From: Hyphomonas sp.
GTDB lineage: Bacteria; Pseudomonadota; Alphaproteobacteria; Caulobacterales; Hyphomonadaceae
Assembly: GCA_024743015.1 (NCBI GenBank)
Contig: JANSXJ010000158.1
Coordinates: 1-7,898, forward strand
DNA: 7,898 nt
Reading direction: 5' to 3'
Positions 1 through 5,935 of this stretch are shown here, in pieces. The notes under the pieces were generated by a model that worked only from the letters and a program-made list of their open reading frames with translations, was not told where the DNA came from and did not search any database. Numbering within the stretch: the stretch's first letter is position 1; the number at the start of each line of letters is the position of its first letter. The position numbers and the translations under genes are program-made.

Positions 1-225
1 ACCGAGGCGATGCGGATGATGAAGGAAGCCAAGAAGTGCGGGCTCGGCACCATGGTGGGATGCATGGTCGCCGGTTCCATCAGCATGGCCCCAGCCGTCT
101 TGCTCGGCCAGACGGCAGATCTGATCGACCTGGATGGCCCGCTCTGGCTCGCACAGGACGTGCCGCACAAGCTACGCTACCATGATGGGATCGTTTCGCC
201 GCCAAGCCGCGAGCTCTGGGGATAG
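1..225 (+). CDS. Dipeptide epimerase (L-Ala-D/L-Glu epimerase type), C-terminal part only
   Basis: The reading frame is open from base 1 and ends at TAG 223-225, so only about the last 74 residues are present and the start lies outside the window. The segment GLGTMVGCMVAGSISMAPA followed by ADLIDLDGPLWLA matches the end of the barrel domain of enolase-superfamily dipeptide epimerases. In that group the DxD motif (here D-L-D before GP) near the last barrel strand binds the amino group of the dipeptide, and the GCM stretch is also typical. The enzyme epimerises L-Ala-D-Glu to L-Ala-L-Glu during murein peptide recycling in the cytoplasm. The catalytic lysines and metal ligands lie upstream and cannot be checked, so another enolase-superfamily epimerase remains possible. 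It is not obviously linked to the next genes, from which it is separated by a hairpin and about 170 bp. Confidence 0.82.
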   Translation, partial: TEAMRMMKEAKKCGLGTMVGCMVAGSISMAPAVLLGQTADLIDLDGPLWLAQDVPHKLRYHDGIVSPPSRELWG

Positions 226-239
226 TCGACGGATCATCA

Positions 240-263
240 GAGTCGCGGCGTCGAACGCGACTC
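240..263 (+). terminator. Hairpin after the epimerase gene, possible terminator without U-tract
   Basis: A perfect 8-bp stem, GAGTCGCG (240-247) with CGCGACTC (256-263), encloses an 8-nt loop and starts 15 nt after the epimerase stop codon. Its position suits a transcription end or mRNA-stabilising structure. No T-run follows on either strand, so it is not a canonical intrinsic terminator. Confidence 0.35.
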
Positions 264-311
264 CGAATTCATCCCAAAAAATCGACAGCGCCGCGGCACC
301 GCGCGAAGAAA

Positions 312-334
312 AGTACGTGACGATATAACATAAC
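312..334. promoter_or_regulatory. Candidate Zur (zinc uptake regulator) box upstream of the DUF1826 gene
   Basis: The right half TATAACATAAC (324-334) matches a half-site of the alphaproteobacterial Zur palindrome (core ATGTTATA-N-TATAACAT) exactly. The left half (312-322) is degenerate, with about 5 of 11 positions agreeing. The site ends 63 bp before the ATG of the DUF1826 gene, and it stands out as AT-rich against its GC-rich surroundings. The internal TATAAC could also serve as a -10 element, which would suit a repressor overlapping the promoter. No convincing -35 is seen. The case rests mainly on the downstream genes being of zinc-regulon families. Confidence 0.4.
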
Positions 335-397
335 TTTTAAGTCGACTTTGCTTCCAGAAAGCGGCATGGTGCTGTCCCTCACCCGTGAAGGCATTTG

Positions 398-1093
398 ATG
401 AATATGATGATTGTGAATTCAAAATCGGTCACCTCCCGAAACGCGAGCTGGCACGACCTGCCGGTCACGACTGTCTTCAATGCGCAACAGCTGTGCAGCG
501 CGTTGGTCCATGATTCTGTAGATGCAGCATTCTGGGCCCGCGAAACGCCGCCAGGGGTTTTGCAGTGGCTGGAAAATGTCGGACCCGACAGCTGGCCACG
601 CGGTCGGTTTGTGCTAACCCCTTTGGATGTTCAGGCCTGTCTAACCGATCTGTTCGCCGCGACGGGGGTTGATGCGACGCCAGCACTGCTCTGGCTTCAA
701 GAGGACGTAACCCATCTTGCCCATAGCGTGCAGAAGTTGATTGGATCGACCAGGATCCGCCTGCGCCTGGAAACCATATTCGACAATGCCTGCTCAAAGT
801 TCCACATCGACAATGTCGTCGCTCGACTAATTTGCACCTATTACGGTCCTGGCACTGAGCTCAGCCTGCAAGACCAGGATTTGCCGTGCGCCGTTCCGAC
901 GGGTGCCCCAGTGCTGCTCAAAGGTAAGCGCTGGTTAGGCGGCGAGGTTCCCGCCCTGCGTCATCGATCGCCGCCGATTGAAGGTACCGGCAAATCCCGG
1001 CTGGTCCTTGTTATCGAAGGCTGCGAGCTGGACGAGGTGAACCCGGGATACGATCAGGTCTATCCTCAAACCGAGGCCGCGCGCGCGACATGA
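398..1093 (+). CDS. DUF1826 family protein, zinc-starvation associated
   Basis: This is a 231-residue soluble protein with no signal peptide or membrane segment. ATG 398 is chosen because GAAGG (387-391) lies 6 nt upstream; a TTG at 395 and further ATGs at 404 and 407 are alternatives. DUF1826 hallmarks are LRLETIFDNACSKFHIDNV (122-140), CTYYGPGTE (146-154) and HRSPPIEGTGKSRLVLVIE (189-207). Family function is unknown to me, but members are repeatedly found near COG0523 metallochaperones and Zur-controlled genes. The spacing H136-x-D138, H189 and R201 resembles the metal and cosubstrate ligands of 2-oxoglutarate/Fe(II) oxygenases, and PxxxGxxRLVLVI resembles their last strands. That comparison is my inference. 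C132 and C146 are further possible ligands. Its stop overlaps the next start (ATGA, 1090-1093), indicating coupled translation with the DUF3299 lipoprotein. Confidence 0.85.
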   Translation: MNMMIVNSKSVTSRNASWHDLPVTTVFNAQQLCSALVHDSVDAAFWARETPPGVLQWLENVGPDSWPRGRFVLTPLDVQACLTDLFAATGVDATPALLWLQEDVTHLAHSVQKLIGSTRIRLRLETIFDNACSKFHIDNVVARLICTYYGPGTELSLQDQDLPCAVPTGAPVLLKGKRWLGGEVPALRHRSPPIEGTGKSRLVLVIEGCELDEVNPGYDQVYPQTEAARAT

Positions 1094-1881
1094 AGACAGC
1101 AGACGCGCGCGATGAAGGGCGCCGCCCAACGAATTGGCGAATCTGGCTGGTTTCAGCGATGACCCTTTCCCTGGCCGCTTGCGGCAAATCCGACTACGAG
1201 CCACAGCCATCCGCGCCACCACCAATCCCGCAAGGGGCGGAGACGGTTGAGTTTGAACGCCCTGCCCCGACGAACCAGGGGGACGAGAGTGCTGGCAATC
1301 CGGACCCGGCAGTAGGCGATAAGAGTCAGCAAGCCGAACCAGCGAAGAAGACCGTCTATTGGGGCGTCAAGGAAGGCGAGGCCCTGACCCTGATGTGGGA
1401 TGACCTGATGCCAGCGGGCAGCGAAGAAAAGCTCATGCAGGAGTATGAGGAATTCTACGCCATGCTTGAGAAACGATACGCAGCGAATACAACCACGCTC
1501 GCCGATGCCGATCCGTATGCTGCGATCGCGGAAGGCTCTGACCTCGATTTCATGCCTCAACTCGGCACATTTGATACGGTGACAGAGCTTGATGGCGAAT
1601 ATGTGCGTATCCCGGGCTATGTCGTGCCATTCGATTTCAATTCGAAGTTTCGCCAACGCGAGTTTTTGTTCGTCCCCTATATGGGCGCATGTATTCATAC
1701 CCCACCGCCGCCGCCTAATCAGATTATCTTCATTCGCGCCAATCCGCCCGTCCGCGTGAAGGATATTTGGGTACCCTACTGGATCGAGGGCACGCTGAGC
1801 ACCGAAAAAGTCGAGAACGCGCTTGGTGATGCGGCTTATGCATTGGAGATGAGCAGTATTGAGCCCTATCTAAACCCATAA
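1090..1881 (+). CDS. DUF3299 family lipoprotein
   Basis: This is a 263-residue predicted lipoprotein. The N-terminus has arginines, a hydrophobic stretch (about 17-30) and a lipobox ending LAAC with the modified cysteine at C31. A Pro/Gln/Glu-rich linker (about 35-88) follows, and then the DUF3299 domain. Family features are the WDDLMP element (103-108), VRIPGYVVPF (172-181), EFLFVPYMGACIHTPPPPPN (191-210) and YWIEG (230-234). Cys201 and His203 in the strongly conserved motif are candidate metal ligands. Function is unproven. The family often sits next to zinc-regulated export or ABC-transport genes in other proteobacteria, so a periplasmic role in metal handling is plausible. The start ATG 1090 overlaps the preceding stop and has only a weak GAGG 13 nt upstream, which fits translational coupling. 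The N-terminus is rather long and charged before the hydrophobic core for a lipoprotein signal. Confidence 0.85.
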   Translation: MKTADARDEGRRPTNWRIWLVSAMTLSLAACGKSDYEPQPSAPPPIPQGAETVEFERPAPTNQGDESAGNPDPAVGDKSQQAEPAKKTVYWGVKEGEALTLMWDDLMPAGSEEKLMQEYEEFYAMLEKRYAANTTTLADADPYAAIAEGSDLDFMPQLGTFDTVTELDGEYVRIPGYVVPFDFNSKFRQREFLFVPYMGACIHTPPPPPNQIIFIRANPPVRVKDIWVPYWIEGTLSTEKVENALGDAAYALEMSSIEPYLNP

Positions 1882-1893
1882 ATCTGTTACACA

Positions 1894-1915
1894 TTCGCTG
1901 TAGGAAATCAGCGAA
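1894..1915. repeat. Inverted repeat between the DUF3299 gene and phoX
   Basis: Perfect 7-bp arms TTCGCTG (1894-1900) and CAGCGAA (1909-1915) flank an 8-nt centre. The structure begins 13 nt after the DUF3299 stop and ends 46 nt before the phoX start. It could be a weak terminator (no U-tract follows), an operator for phoX, or chance. Confidence 0.35.
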
Positions 1916-1949
1916 ACTGCCATACTGCCCGGCCAGCCCAGCCCCAGCG

Positions 1950-1965
1950 AAGGAGCATAATGTGA
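1950..1965 (+). promoter_or_regulatory. Ribosome binding site and start-stop overlap deciding the phoX start
   Basis: AAGGAG (1950-1955) lies 6 nt before GTG 1962. An ATG at 1960 lies 4 nt from the same site but is followed at once by TGA (1963-1965), so it cannot start the gene. GTG 1962 is therefore the start, and the ATG-TGA pair overlaps it as a one-codon reading frame. Confidence 0.7.
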
Positions 1966-3299
1966 CGACATCACCAACTCAGAATCGCCGCGAGTTCATG
2001 ACGGCCACCGCGACCGCATTCTCGGCACTGATTGCCAGTGGGTGCGTCACCCGCGGCGCAGCGCCCGGGGCCTCTGACAGCCCGTTTGCCGGATATGGTC
2101 CGCTACAAGCCGACCCCAACGGGCTTCTCGATCTGCCGGAGGGTTTTTCCTATCGCGTCTTGTCCAGCCTCGGCGACGTGATGTCCGATGGCGGGACGGT
2201 ACCCGACAAGGCCGACGGCATGGGATGCCTGGATCTCGGGAATGGCGAGATTGTCCTTGTGCGAAACCATGAACTCGTCCCAAGCGATGCCGCAGGAGGT
2301 CCGATCGCACATGGATTCGGGACCCATAACGGGAACATCGTGCCCGGCGGGACCACAAACATTGTGCTGGATGCCAACACGCTTGAGGTTAAGCGCGAGT
2401 TTCGCTCGCTTGGCGGGACAATCCGTAACTGTTCAGGCGGCGTCACACCCTGGGGGTCATGGTTGACCTGCGAAGAAGCGCCGACCGGACCGGGACAACG
2501 CTACGGCGACGGCCTCGCCGTCAATCATGGCTGGGTGTTCGAAGTCCCGGGCGACGCTGATGGACTGGTAAAGGCCGAGCCGCTGCGCGCCATGGGCCGG
2601 TTCAATCACGAAGCCGCCTGCGTCGATCCTGAAACCGGGTATGTCTATATGACCGAAGATCGCAATGACGGCGTGCTTTATCGTTTCCTGCCCAAAACGC
2701 CTGGAAAACTTGCCGATGGCGGGACACTGCAAGCCATGGTCATTGAAGGCGTTTCTGATACGCGCAACTGGGAGGACATCTCGGTGGCGGTCGGTCAGTC
2801 TCTCGCTGTGCGCTGGATTGACCTCGATGACGTCGAAGCCCCGGAGGAGGATTTGCGGTTGCGCGCTGCGGCAGAGGGCGCGGCCCTGTTCGCCCGCGGT
2901 GAGGGTATGCATATGGGTCAGGATGACCTCTATTTCTGTTGCACCAATGGCGGTGCGAAACAGCTCGGACAGATCTTCCGCCTGGTGCCTGGACGCGGTC
3001 AGGGCCCCGACCGGGTTGAGCTCTTTTTTGAAAGTGAAAGCGCCGAGCAGTTCAACTATGGTGATAATCTGTGCGTCGCGCCAAACGGACACCTGATCGT
3101 TTGCGAAGATCAGTATACCGACATTGTCGACAACCATCTGCGCGGCATCACTCCGTCAGGCCAGCCCTATGACCTCGCCCGCCTGCGATTACAAACCGAG
3201 CCCGCAGGGGCGTGTTTCTCACCCGATGGCAAGTGGATGTTCGTCAACGCTTATGCGCCAACCCGGACGCTGGCAATCACCGGCCCATGGGCGGCGTGA
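1962..3299 (+). CDS. phoX: PhoX-type phosphatase (DUF839), Tat-exported
   Basis: This 445-residue protein belongs to the PhoX/DUF839 family, whose members hydrolyse phosphate monoesters in the periplasm or at the surface using iron and calcium, unlike zinc-dependent PhoA. The N-terminus has a twin-arginine motif (NRREF, R9-R10) and a hydrophobic stretch (14-27) ending ASGC, so cleavage as a Tat lipoprotein at C28 is possible. Family motifs in order are RNHE (101-104), NCSGGVTPWGSWLTCEE (156-172) with the Cys157 position that ligates iron in characterised PhoX, FNHEA (214-218), YMTEDR (229-234), GDNL (367-370), CEDQ (381-384) and FSPDGKWMF (419-427). All candidate acidic ligands appear intact. 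The protein is shorter than the roughly 600-residue classical PhoX, so it belongs to a compact subfamily whose substrate is unproven. No 11-bp-period Pho box was found upstream. Confidence 0.88.
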   Translation: MTTSPTQNRREFMTATATAFSALIASGCVTRGAAPGASDSPFAGYGPLQADPNGLLDLPEGFSYRVLSSLGDVMSDGGTVPDKADGMGCLDLGNGEIVLVRNHELVPSDAAGGPIAHGFGTHNGNIVPGGTTNIVLDANTLEVKREFRSLGGTIRNCSGGVTPWGSWLTCEEAPTGPGQRYGDGLAVNHGWVFEVPGDADGLVKAEPLRAMGRFNHEAACVDPETGYVYMTEDRNDGVLYRFLPKTPGKLADGGTLQAMVIEGVSDTRNWEDISVAVGQSLAVRWIDLDDVEAPEEDLRLRAAAEGAALFARGEGMHMGQDDLYFCCTNGGAKQLGQIFRLVPGRGQGPDRVELFFESESAEQFNYGDNLCVAPNGHLIVCEDQYTDIVDNHLRGITPSGQPYDLARLRLQTEPAGACFSPDGKWMFVNAYAPTRTLAITGPWAA

Positions 3300-3332
3300 T
3301 CGTATTCGTCACATAACCAAGTCTAGCGCCGC

Positions 3333-3424
3333 AGACACCTGCGAAGGCAGGTGTCCAGCGACCAGCGCATCCGCCCCGGACAATCGATCCAGCCACCCAT
3401 GGATACCTGCCTTCGCAGGTATCG
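3333..3424. repeat. REP-like hairpin doublet (REPIN-like) between convergent genes
   Basis: Two hairpins face each other. The first has a 9-bp stem, GACACCTGC (3334-3342) with GCAGGTGTC (3347-3355), and loop GAAG. The second has a 9-bp stem, GATACCTGC (3402-3410) with GCAGGTATC (3415-3423), and loop CTTC. The second unit is the reverse complement of the first over about 23 nt (3335-3357 against 3400-3422) with only two differences, and those two form one compensated base pair (C:G in one, T:A in the other). Read on the plus strand, the second unit encodes the spurious peptide HPWIPAFAG typical of dispersed repeats in alpha- and betaproteobacteria. It lies between the ends of phoX and the minus-strand membrane protein gene, so it may also work as a bidirectional terminator. 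Confidence 0.8.
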
Positions 3425-3449
3425 CCGGAAGTTGGGTCAGCCCTAGAGG

Positions 3450-4313
3450 TTATTCAGACACCTCGAACCCGCATTGGTTCTGCTCCATACTGAGCTGCTT
3501 GGTGATGCGCTTCGCGTTCTGCTTGTAGGCTTCCGCTACGGTTCCGCTCACCACGTTCTTGTCGCGCAGCGGGCTGACGTCTTCGCAAAGGTGGAAGACG
3601 CGCGGGGAGTCATGCTTCGTGCCATCCGGAGGGGCGATCCAGTAAACGGTGTCACGACCGTTCGGATTATCCGCATCGCGGGTCGCCTCTGCCACAGCTT
3701 CCGCGTCTCGCGCAATCGCTTCAGCTTGTTCAGCAACTTCCGGCGAACATGCTGTCGTTGGCTCGCCCGCATTGATCTGGCGAGCGCATTCATTCATGTC
3801 CTCGGTATATTGTTCAACCGATGGCGGATTGTAACTAACCCCGAACAAGACGGCGATCACGGCCAGGACCGCGCCCACGCCGCCTGCAATCTGTTTGTTC
3901 TTGGGGTCCATGTCCTTGTCCATGAGGATCAAGGCCAGCAGCGGCAGGAAGGCAATCATCGTGATGATCGCGCCAAGCTGGTTCTGGAAGAAAAACTTGA
4001 AACCGTCTTCCTTGCTCGCCGGGTCATGCTTGTTGGCATTCTTCCACATCAGATTGCCGGCAATGGCAAAAACCGCAATGGCAACCAGAAGACCGATCAA
4101 AATTGGTAGACCGCCGCTATCGAATCGGCCCTGCAGCAGCATGACGACGCCCGCAATCTCTGCGCCAATCGCAATGATCCAGGCGATCGCCGCGAACAAA
4201 CGCAACCGTCCCGCTTTCGACTTTTGGTCCTGAGTTGCTTTCCAGGCCTGCGTGACGTCCTGGTCTGCCGCAGGTTCAGTTGCCTCTGGCGTCTGAGTAG
4301 GTTCATCTGACAT
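3450..4313 (-). CDS. Conserved hypothetical four-helix membrane protein
   Basis: This is a 287-residue protein read leftward from ATG 4313 to TAA 3450-3452, with GAGGG (4323-4327) 9 nt upstream. The first 35 residues are acidic and probably cytoplasmic. Four hydrophobic segments follow, at about 39-60, 70-90, 113-131 and 141-159. A C-terminal domain from about residue 160 to the end has an Ala/Glu-rich helical stretch (190-212) and cysteines 176, 189, 243 and 281. The stretches FFFQNQLGAIITMIAFLPL, KDMDPKNKQIAGG and NPPSVEQYTE resemble, from memory, a widespread uncharacterised family also found in Actinobacteria. There the tail carries a YHLxxxC element, which appears here as VFHLCED (239-245) and the GTVAEA motif (257-262). 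Function is unknown, and an even number of helices puts the tail on the same side as the N-terminus. It appears to be monocistronic. Confidence 0.72.
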   Translation of the reverse strand: MSDEPTQTPEATEPAADQDVTQAWKATQDQKSKAGRLRLFAAIAWIIAIGAEIAGVVMLLQGRFDSGGLPILIGLLVAIAVFAIAGNLMWKNANKHDPASKEDGFKFFFQNQLGAIITMIAFLPLLALILMDKDMDPKNKQIAGGVGAVLAVIAVLFGVSYNPPSVEQYTEDMNECARQINAGEPTTACSPEVAEQAEAIARDAEAVAEATRDADNPNGRDTVYWIAPPDGTKHDSPRVFHLCEDVSPLRDKNVVSGTVAEAYKQNAKRITKQLSMEQNQCGFEVSE

Positions 4314-4469
4314 GGTTCAATTCCCTCGTTGGCAGCAACAAAGGGTCGTCCGGAAGAGCACTCGCCCGCCAGCCCCGACCCCCGCAGCTGGTTGAACACC
4401 AAGATGCTATTTCCGGATTCGACAAAAAATACGAGGGATGAGGTGCAGTTCCGGAACCGAAGCGGCGGT
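4314..4469. other. Intergenic gap between two minus-strand genes
   Basis: These 156 bases carry the leader of the membrane protein gene and the downstream end of the three-gene operon. A perfect 10-nt palindrome GTTCCGGAAC (4448-4457) lies 12 nt beyond the operon's last stop, and an A-run (4423-4429) reads as a T-run on the minus strand about 20 nt further on. The two are not adjacent in the way a canonical terminator needs. No convincing -35/-10 pair was found for the membrane protein gene. Confidence 0.4.
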
Positions 4470-4892
4470 CTATTCCTCCGCGTCCGGGAAGTCTGGCGGG
4501 CTGGGCATGCGCGCCATCGCGGTGGCCATCAAGTGCATCCAGATCTTGGCATTGAGATCCCTTGCCTCATCATCCTCGCGCGCTTCCAGCGATTCTTGCA
4601 AAGCGATCAGATCGCGTGCGAGCGCATCGCGCTCCACTGTCAGATCCGAGATTTTCACGCCAGGGCTTGCTTCAACCGTCACCGCTTTTCCGCCAAGCGC
4701 CAGAAGTCCGCGGAGCCCAGCAATCTCATTGACCAGTCGGTCGGCAGCATTGTCCCAGGCTTCGCCCGCCATGACTGACATGAGACCGCTCATCGCGGCA
4801 TGTCCGCCCGAATAGTCGCCCTCCAGTTTCGGGGCGACCTCGGTGACGAGCTTGCGACCTATTCGATCGAGGATCATTCCAATGTCGCTCAT
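4470..4892 (-). CDS. Small helical protein next to the phosphotransferase; LvaB/DUF6285-like candidate
   Basis: This is a 140-residue, mostly helical soluble protein read leftward from ATG 4892 to TAG 4470-4472, with GGAG (4900-4903) 7 nt upstream. Its start overlaps the phosphotransferase stop (ATGA, 4889-4892). The N-terminal part ILDRIGRKLVTEVAPKLEGD (7-26), then GGHAAMSGLMSVMAGE (29-44), is followed by an amphipathic helix with NEIAGLRGLLA (55-65) and a charged second half, possibly coiled (83-118). The pattern of an N-terminal helix, then EVxPxLEG, then a region rich in His, Ala and Met is reminiscent of DUF6285/LvaB. LvaB is the small partner required by the LvaA phosphotransferase in levulinate catabolism. 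That assignment is by layout and remembered pattern, not by alignment. No catalytic motif is recognised, and a structural or activating subunit is the likeliest role. Confidence 0.7.
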   Translation of the reverse strand: MSDIGMILDRIGRKLVTEVAPKLEGDYSGGHAAMSGLMSVMAGEAWDNAADRLVNEIAGLRGLLALGGKAVTVEASPGVKISDLTVERDALARDLIALQESLEAREDDEARDLNAKIWMHLMATAMARMPSPPDFPDAEE

Positions 4893-5935
4893 GCGCCTGC
4901 TCCATATTTGGGTCCGAGTCGCATGGCGAGCATGAGTTCGTGCGCGGCGTGGGTGAACCAGCCCGACCAGGCGAGGATCGGGTCATCGTTCTCTCCTTTG
5001 GCGAAGGCCTTTTCGGACGTCACCCAAATGCCAAGCGCTTTGACATGCGCAAACAAGGACCACCACTCGAAGGCCGCGGGATCGAACGTGCAACCAGAAG
5101 CCTCCTGCCAGACAGCGATGGCTTCAGGCCACGGCAGCAAGCCTGCTGCCCGCTCCTGATCGTTGCCGCACCAGAGCAGATCTGTCGCCCAGGCGAGATC
5201 TTCATAAGGGTCGCCAATATGCGCCATTTCCCAGTCCAGGATCGCCGTCATCCTTCCCTCGCCGTCCTGCAAGTAGTTTCCGGTGCGATAGTCCCCATGC
5301 ACGATTGACAGGCGCTGTGCGGGCGGGGGCGGATGACGCTCCAGATGGCGGATCGCCGCTTCTGCGACCGGTTGCGGCGTCAACGCATTCTCTCGTATCT
5401 CATTCGTCCAATAGTCCAGCTCTCGCCGCCAGCACTGATCCGCAGCGGGCGTCTCCGTCTCCGCTGCGAGGGCTGATCCTTCTACCTCCAGCGCAGCTAT
5501 CGACCCTAGATGCCGAAAGAATTGTTCTCCGATCGCGGCGCGGTGCGGCTCCACCGTATCGATCCGAAACGGGTTCAGCGGCTCACCGCTTTCAATCCGG
5601 CCCATAACAAAGAACGGCGCGCCCAGCGCGGCCTGGTCGGTCTCAAGAAACAAGGCTTCCGGCACGGGCAGATCACGCTGACCGTACGCGCTCTTGATCG
5701 CCGCAAACTCAACCCGGCGCTCGGTATCGATCAGACTGTCTGGCGGATCCCGTCGGAGGATCAGGCCTTTGACCTTCGGTCCCGTCGCATCTTCATAAGC
5801 CAGATCAATTGAATAGGTCTGCCGGCTTGCCCCGCCATGGATGCGATGGATGCTGTCCACCCGGGCATTGCGGGCGCCGGGCAGGTGCGCCTCGGCATAG
5901 GCGGCGAACTTTTCTGCGAGGTCCGTCTCAAGCAT
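4889..5935 (-). CDS. ACAD10/LvaA-like phosphotransferase (APH fold)
   Basis: This is a 348-residue protein of the aminoglycoside phosphotransferase/choline kinase fold, read leftward from ATG 5935. That start is preferred over an upstream one that would add 21 residues because GGGAGGA (5944-5950) sits 8 nt before it. Motifs are the N-lobe glycine-rich loop HGGASRQTY (33-41), strand LILRRDPP (58-65), catalytic loop HGDYRTGN (213-220, D215 as base and N220 for Mg2+), ILDWE (232-236, D234 as the metal-binding aspartate) and GDPYEDLAW (241-249). This combination is typical of the branch related to ACAD10's kinase domain and bacterial LvaA, which phosphorylate hydroxyacyl-CoA or hydroxy acids, rather than of drug-resistance kinases. 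The start overlaps the upstream stop by 8 nt and the stop overlaps the next start by 4 nt, so the three genes form one operon. The substrate is not determined. Confidence 0.87.
   Translation of the reverse strand: MLETDLAEKFAAYAEAHLPGARNARVDSIHRIHGGASRQTYSIDLAYEDATGPKVKGLILRRDPPDSLIDTERRVEFAAIKSAYGQRDLPVPEALFLETDQAALGAPFFVMGRIESGEPLNPFRIDTVEPHRAAIGEQFFRHLGSIAALEVEGSALAAETETPAADQCWRRELDYWTNEIRENALTPQPVAEAAIRHLERHPPPPAQRLSIVHGDYRTGNYLQDGEGRMTAILDWEMAHIGDPYEDLAWATDLLWCGNDQERAAGLLPWPEAIAVWQEASGCTFDPAAFEWWSLFAHVKALGIWVTSEKAFAKGENDDPILAWSGWFTHAAHELMLAMRLGPKYGAGA

Noticed and set aside
1153..1698. Minus-strand open frame of 181 codons
   Set aside because: It is antisense to the DUF3299 lipoprotein gene, which has a lipobox and family motifs. 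It is a shadow of GC-rich coding DNA.
1882..1961. Pho box upstream of phoX
   Set aside because: CTGT occurs at 1884 and 1898, but the spacing is 14 nt, not the 11-bp period of PhoB direct repeats, and flanking bases do not match.
2457..3137. Long open frame of 226 codons on the minus strand
   Set aside because: It lies wholly inside phoX, whose plus-strand frame has all family motifs. The antisense translation shows no recognisable domain and no good ribosome binding site.
3124..3528. Plus-strand open frame running through the REP doublet, containing HPWIPAFAG
   Set aside because: That peptide is the well-known spurious translation of dispersed hairpin repeats, and the frame overlaps the end of phoX and the membrane protein gene.
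3474..4109. Plus-strand open frame of 211 codons
   Set aside because: It is antisense to the minus-strand membrane protein gene, which has clear transmembrane segments and a ribosome binding site.
4423..4457. Intrinsic terminator of the three-gene operon
   Set aside because: The palindrome GTTCCGGAAC and the minus-strand T-run are about 20 nt apart with no stem directly before the T-run.
4329..4778. Plus-strand open frame of 149 codons
   Set aside because: It overlaps the 140-residue minus-strand protein, which is tied into an operon by a 4-nt overlap and a good GGAG. The plus-strand product has no recognisable features.
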